Source: Saccharofermentans sp. (GTDB lineage: Bacteria > Bacillota_A > Clostridia > Saccharofermentanales > Saccharofermentanaceae). Taken from it: 64,000 bases of DNA. Below are positions 61,831 to 64,000 of this stretch, one piece after another. The stretch lies in assembly GCA_024695565.1 (NCBI GenBank), contig JAILHX010000157.1, positions 4,550 to 68,549 of the forward strand, read 5' to 3'. The notes beneath the pieces were generated by a model. It worked only from the letters and a program-made list of their open reading frames with translations. It was not told where the DNA came from and ran no database searches. A program made the position numbers and the translations under genes. Numbering within the stretch: position 1 is the stretch's first letter; each line of letters opens with the position of its first letter.

Positions 61831-63837
61831 ATGCGCAGATACGGATTGAAGATTGCAGCTCTTTTGTTATCAGCAGTTTTTGTTTTTGCAATTTTTCCAA
61901 GTTTGAAAAGTAATGCGGATATGAATTACGCTTTTGACTCCGGCACAGGTACGCTTACTATTTCTGGTGATGGGGAAATAACATCTACTGATGTTTCAAA
62001 TTCTGTTGGTCAATTAACAGATTTGAAAACTGTGATAATTAATACTGGTGTCACTTCTATTGGCGAATATGCTTTTTCAGACTGCAGAAGTCTAACAAGT
62101 GTAACGATTCCCAATAGCGTTACTTCAATTGGCAAATATGCTTTTTCAGATTGCAGAAGTCTAACAAGTGTAACGATTCCCAATAGCGTTACTTCAATTG
62201 GCGCATTTGCTTTTGTGTCTTGTAGAAGTCTTACAAGTGTGACAATTCCCAATAGCGTTACTTCAATTGGCGCAGTTGCTTTTGCAGGTTGCAGCAGTCT
62301 AACAAGTGTAACGATTCCCAATAGCGTTTATTATATAGATTTAAATACTTTTGCAGGTTGCAGCAGTCTAACAAGTGTAACGATTCCCAATAGCGTTACT
62401 TCAATTGGCGCATTTGCTTTTTTGTCTTGTAGTAGTCTTACAAGTGTGACAATTCCCAATAGCGTTACTTCAATTCGCGAACATGCTTTTTCAGAATGCA
62501 GCAGTCTTTCAGAGGTCGTAATATCCGGAATATGCATATGCGAGAGCGATGTGTTTGATGGCTGTTCAACTGATTTAAAAATACTTTGTTATTACGATGT
62601 CGCGTACTCAAGTGGGGGTCATGGAAAAATTACAGGTAATCTCAGAACATCCGGTGCTGATGAACTTACTTTAGAACCTGATCCTAACTATGTTGTAGAT
62701 GAAGTTGTTATTACCGACCCGAATGGTGGTACACATAGTATTGTTGAAAAGGAAGGTAAGTACTATTTGCCGGTTATCGAATACGATAACTGGTTGGATG
62801 GCACTTACGAAGTTACCGCATCTTTTAAACTGGATCAAAAATTAGTTGAATTCTGTTCCGAAGACGGAACGGTCGTTCTTCAGTCGGGGAAAATCGATGT
62901 AACTACGATTCCTGCTTATAATGGTGAAACACCTACAAAACCTGCAGATGCTCAGTACACATACACATTTGCAGGTTGGACCGACGGTACAACTGTTTAT
63001 GCCCCGACAGATGATCTTCCTGAAGTAACTGCAGATGCAACTTACACCGCAGTCTTTTCGAGCACGACAAATAAATATACGGTAAAGTTTATCGACGAGG
63101 ACGGAAACGAATTACAGTCCTCAGAAATTGAATACAATCAGGTGCCTGCTTACAAAGGAGATACACCTGCAAAATCTGAAGATGAACAGTACACATATAC
63201 TTTCGCAGGCTGGACAGACGGCACCAAAACATATGGTCCCACAGATGCTCTTCCTGCAGTAAAAGCTGATATTACATATACTGCAGTCTTTGATGAGGTT
63301 GTAAAACCTGAACCTGTTGTAGAACCGGATCCGGTTGTTGAACCTAAACCTGTAGTTGAACCTAAACCGGTTGTTGAACCTGAACCTGTTGAAGAATCCA
63401 AAACCATCCTTCCAAACGATTATTATGTAGACAGTATCGTTGGTGACGGATCTCAAGGTTCAATTGTAATAACTGTTAAGGCAAACGGGGATGTCGATAA
63501 TTCGTTTGAATTGCTTGACAGGGTTGAAGCAGGCGGAAAAACACTTGCTGTAGGCAGCGATATTGATGTAAATCAGGGAAGTACGATTATCACGCTTAAG
63601 AAGTCATATATTGATACATTAACAGAGGGTCTGAATTCGATTACGGTATATTTCAAAGACGGCGGATCGATTACTGTTAACTTTAATGTTAAGAAGGCTG
63701 ATGCGACCCCGGCTGCAAATGTTCCTTCTACAGGTGAAACAATGAGTATTTATACTTATATAGGAGTAGGATTGATGCTTTCAGCGGTATCTTTTGTCGG
63801 TTACAACGTAATGAAGAAGCGCGAAGAAGAGACCTGA
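61831..63837 (+). CDS. BspA-like leucine-rich-repeat surface protein with sortase-type C-terminus
   Basis: Residues 1-30 are a signal peptide. Residues ~70-230 hold seven tandem LRR_5 repeats of 23 residues with the consensus CxSLTSVTIPNSVTSIG-xxAF. Two InlB-like beta-grasp repeats follow (~348-410 and ~415-487; AYNGETPTKPADAQYTYTFAGW and AYKGDTPAKSEDEQYTYTFAGW are the aligned cores, cited in part). Then comes a Pro-Val-Glu repeat (VEPKPVVEP units, ~490-520), an X2-like Ig domain (~525-625), VPSTGET at 631-637, a transmembrane segment and KKREEET. BspA-like repeats bind host or plant surfaces in relatives. The C-terminal module matches that of the 23-kb protein. No sortase gene is in the window. 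Confidence 0.88.
   Translation: MRRYGLKIAALLLSAVFVFAIFPSLKSNADMNYAFDSGTGTLTISGDGEITSTDVSNSVGQLTDLKTVIINTGVTSIGEYAFSDCRSLTSVTIPNSVTSIGKYAFSDCRSLTSVTIPNSVTSIGAFAFVSCRSLTSVTIPNSVTSIGAVAFAGCSSLTSVTIPNSVYYIDLNTFAGCSSLTSVTIPNSVTSIGAFAFLSCSSLTSVTIPNSVTSIREHAFSECSSLSEVVISGICICESDVFDGCSTDLKILCYYDVAYSSGGHGKITGNLRTSGADELTLEPDPNYVVDEVVITDPNGGTHSIVEKEGKYYLPVIEYDNWLDGTYEVTASFKLDQKLVEFCSEDGTVVLQSGKIDVTTIPAYNGETPTKPADAQYTYTFAGWTDGTTVYAPTDDLPEVTADATYTAVFSSTTNKYTVKFIDEDGNELQSSEIEYNQVPAYKGDTPAKSEDEQYTYTFAGWTDGTKTYGPTDALPAVKADITYTAVFDEVVKPEPVVEPDPVVEPKPVVEPKPVVEPEPVEESKTILPNDYYVDSIVGDGSQGSIVITVKANGDVDNSFELLDRVEAGGKTLAVGSDIDVNQGSTIITLKKSYIDTLTEGLNSITVYFKDGGSITVNFNVKKADATPAANVPSTGETMSIYTYIGVGLMLSAVSFVGYNVMKKREEET
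62049..62510 (+). repeat. 69-bp tandem DNA repeats coding the leucine-rich repeats
   Basis: Six to seven units of 69 bp with near-identical cores (CTAACAAGTGTAACGATTCC and AATAGCGTTACTTCAATTGG). The nucleotide identity exceeds what the protein alone would require, pointing to recent duplication. Confidence 0.9.
63304..63399 (+). repeat. 18-bp imperfect repeats coding Pro-Val-Glu units
   Basis: Units such as CCTGTTGTAGAACC and CCGGTTGTTGAACC, coding for P-V-V-E-P-x repeats; a cell-wall-spanning linker of the surface protein. Confidence 0.75.
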
Positions 63838-63862
63838 TAACCGTTTTAAAAGAAATTATAAC

Positions 63863-63890
63863 GGGCTGTCTCTTAGTTGAGGCAGCCCTT
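63863..63890. terminator. terminator after the LRR protein (recurring stem family)
   Basis: Stem GGGCTGTCTC / GAGGCAGCCC with loop TTAGTT, then TTCTAAGTTTTC. It is the fourth copy of the family also seen at 4191, 32383 and 54452. A possible converging minus-strand frame ends directly beside it. Confidence 0.75.
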
Positions 63891-63998
63891 CTAAGTTTTC
63901 TTCTTTCTGGGCGTGTTAATTGCCGGTCCCGGGATTAATGGGCGCTTGGGGTTGCACGTTGAATTGCCCCAACTTTTAATAATCCCGCTTCTTGGGGC
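63891..63998 (-). CDS. possible 3' end of a minus-strand gene at the window edge
   Basis: A minus-strand frame is open from the window edge to a TAG at 63891-63893, ending PLIPGPAINTPRKKKT. It ends directly next to the terminator stem, as a converging gene would. It covers only 35 codons and no family is recognised. The same stretch contains inverted repeats (TTGCCCCAA 63964-63972 with TTGGGGCAA 63992-64000; GGGATTA 63931-63937 with TAATCCC 63980-63986), so it could instead be a structured non-coding element. Confidence 0.25.
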   Translation of the reverse strand, partial: APRSGIIKSWGNSTCNPKRPLIPGPAINTPRKKKT

Positions 63999-64000
63999 AA

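Noticed and set aside
62049..62510. CRISPR-like array
   Set aside because: Repeats are contiguous, 69 bp, in frame, and encode LRR units; there are no unique spacers and no cas genes.
62010..62537. Minus-strand open frames antisense to the leucine-rich repeats
   Set aside because: They only mirror the 69-bp tandem repeat (repeating GIVTLVRLLQ) and have no ribosome site; they are shadows of the coding strand.

Overview
The window reads as a chromosomal segment of a Gram-positive, low-to-moderate G+C member of the class Clostridia (Bacillota), most likely gut or rumen associated. The evidence is a PolC-type replicative polymerase, an IspH-ribosomal protein S1 fusion, the Firmicutes gene order rpsB-tsf-pyrH-frr-uppS-cdsA-dxr-rseP-ispG-polC, ScpA/ScpB, lipobox lipoproteins, sortase-type surface proteins with a BspA-like leucine-rich repeat, and strong AGGAGG-type ribosome binding sites. 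The genus cannot be fixed from the sequence alone.

Layout. 1-4.2 kb: end of a ROK sugar kinase, valS and an unknown membrane protein. 4.2-7.4 kb, minus strand: an OmpR-type response regulator, a HAMP/PAS sensor kinase and an RluF-like pseudouridine synthase. Divergent from these, 7.6-11.1 kb, are three related lipoprotein genes. 11.1-21.6 kb is housekeeping: an rRNA methyltransferase, an RluA-family synthase, type-2-like ileS, an M50 protease, scpAB, an RpiR regulator, cmk and the ispH-S1 fusion. 21.7-25.9 kb is an accessory stretch: a non-coding region with a 44-bp palindrome and repeated 19-bp motifs, two tRNA-Pro genes (anticodons CGG and AGG), a HigBA toxin-antitoxin pair and a sortase-type surface protein. 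26-28 kb: a divergent thymidylate synthase, a histidine phosphatase and dihydrofolate reductase. 28-30.3 kb, minus strand: a DUF4012 envelope protein.

30.4-46.3 kb is the long translation/isoprenoid/phospholipid/replication cluster rpsB to polC plus priA. Its PolC is unusual: polymerase and PHP motifs are intact, but the DEDD proofreading motifs look lost. 46.4-48.6 kb: dapA, dapB, yajC. 48.7-53.7 kb: dnaG, trmK and a Nif3-like gene with no rpoD between them, then the RNase P RNA gene and a long-form purM. 53.7-61.6 kb: an aquaporin, a minus-strand large glutamine synthetase, a membrane protein, malic enzyme, an Lrp regulator with its aminotransferase, and an in-frame prfB. 61.8-63.8 kb: a leucine-rich-repeat surface protein sharing its C-terminal module and VPSTGET motif with the 23-kb protein.

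No CRISPR array, insertion sequence, prophage or obvious new defence system is present. The most unusual signals are the degenerate proofreading domain of PolC, the structured non-coding region and tRNA-Pro(AGG) at 21.7-22.2 kb, the promoter/operator of higBA placed for a leaderless toxin mRNA, the phosphatase between thyA and folA, and four copies of one terminator sequence. Start codons were chosen from visible ribosome binding sites; -35/-10 elements and hairpins were found by eye.
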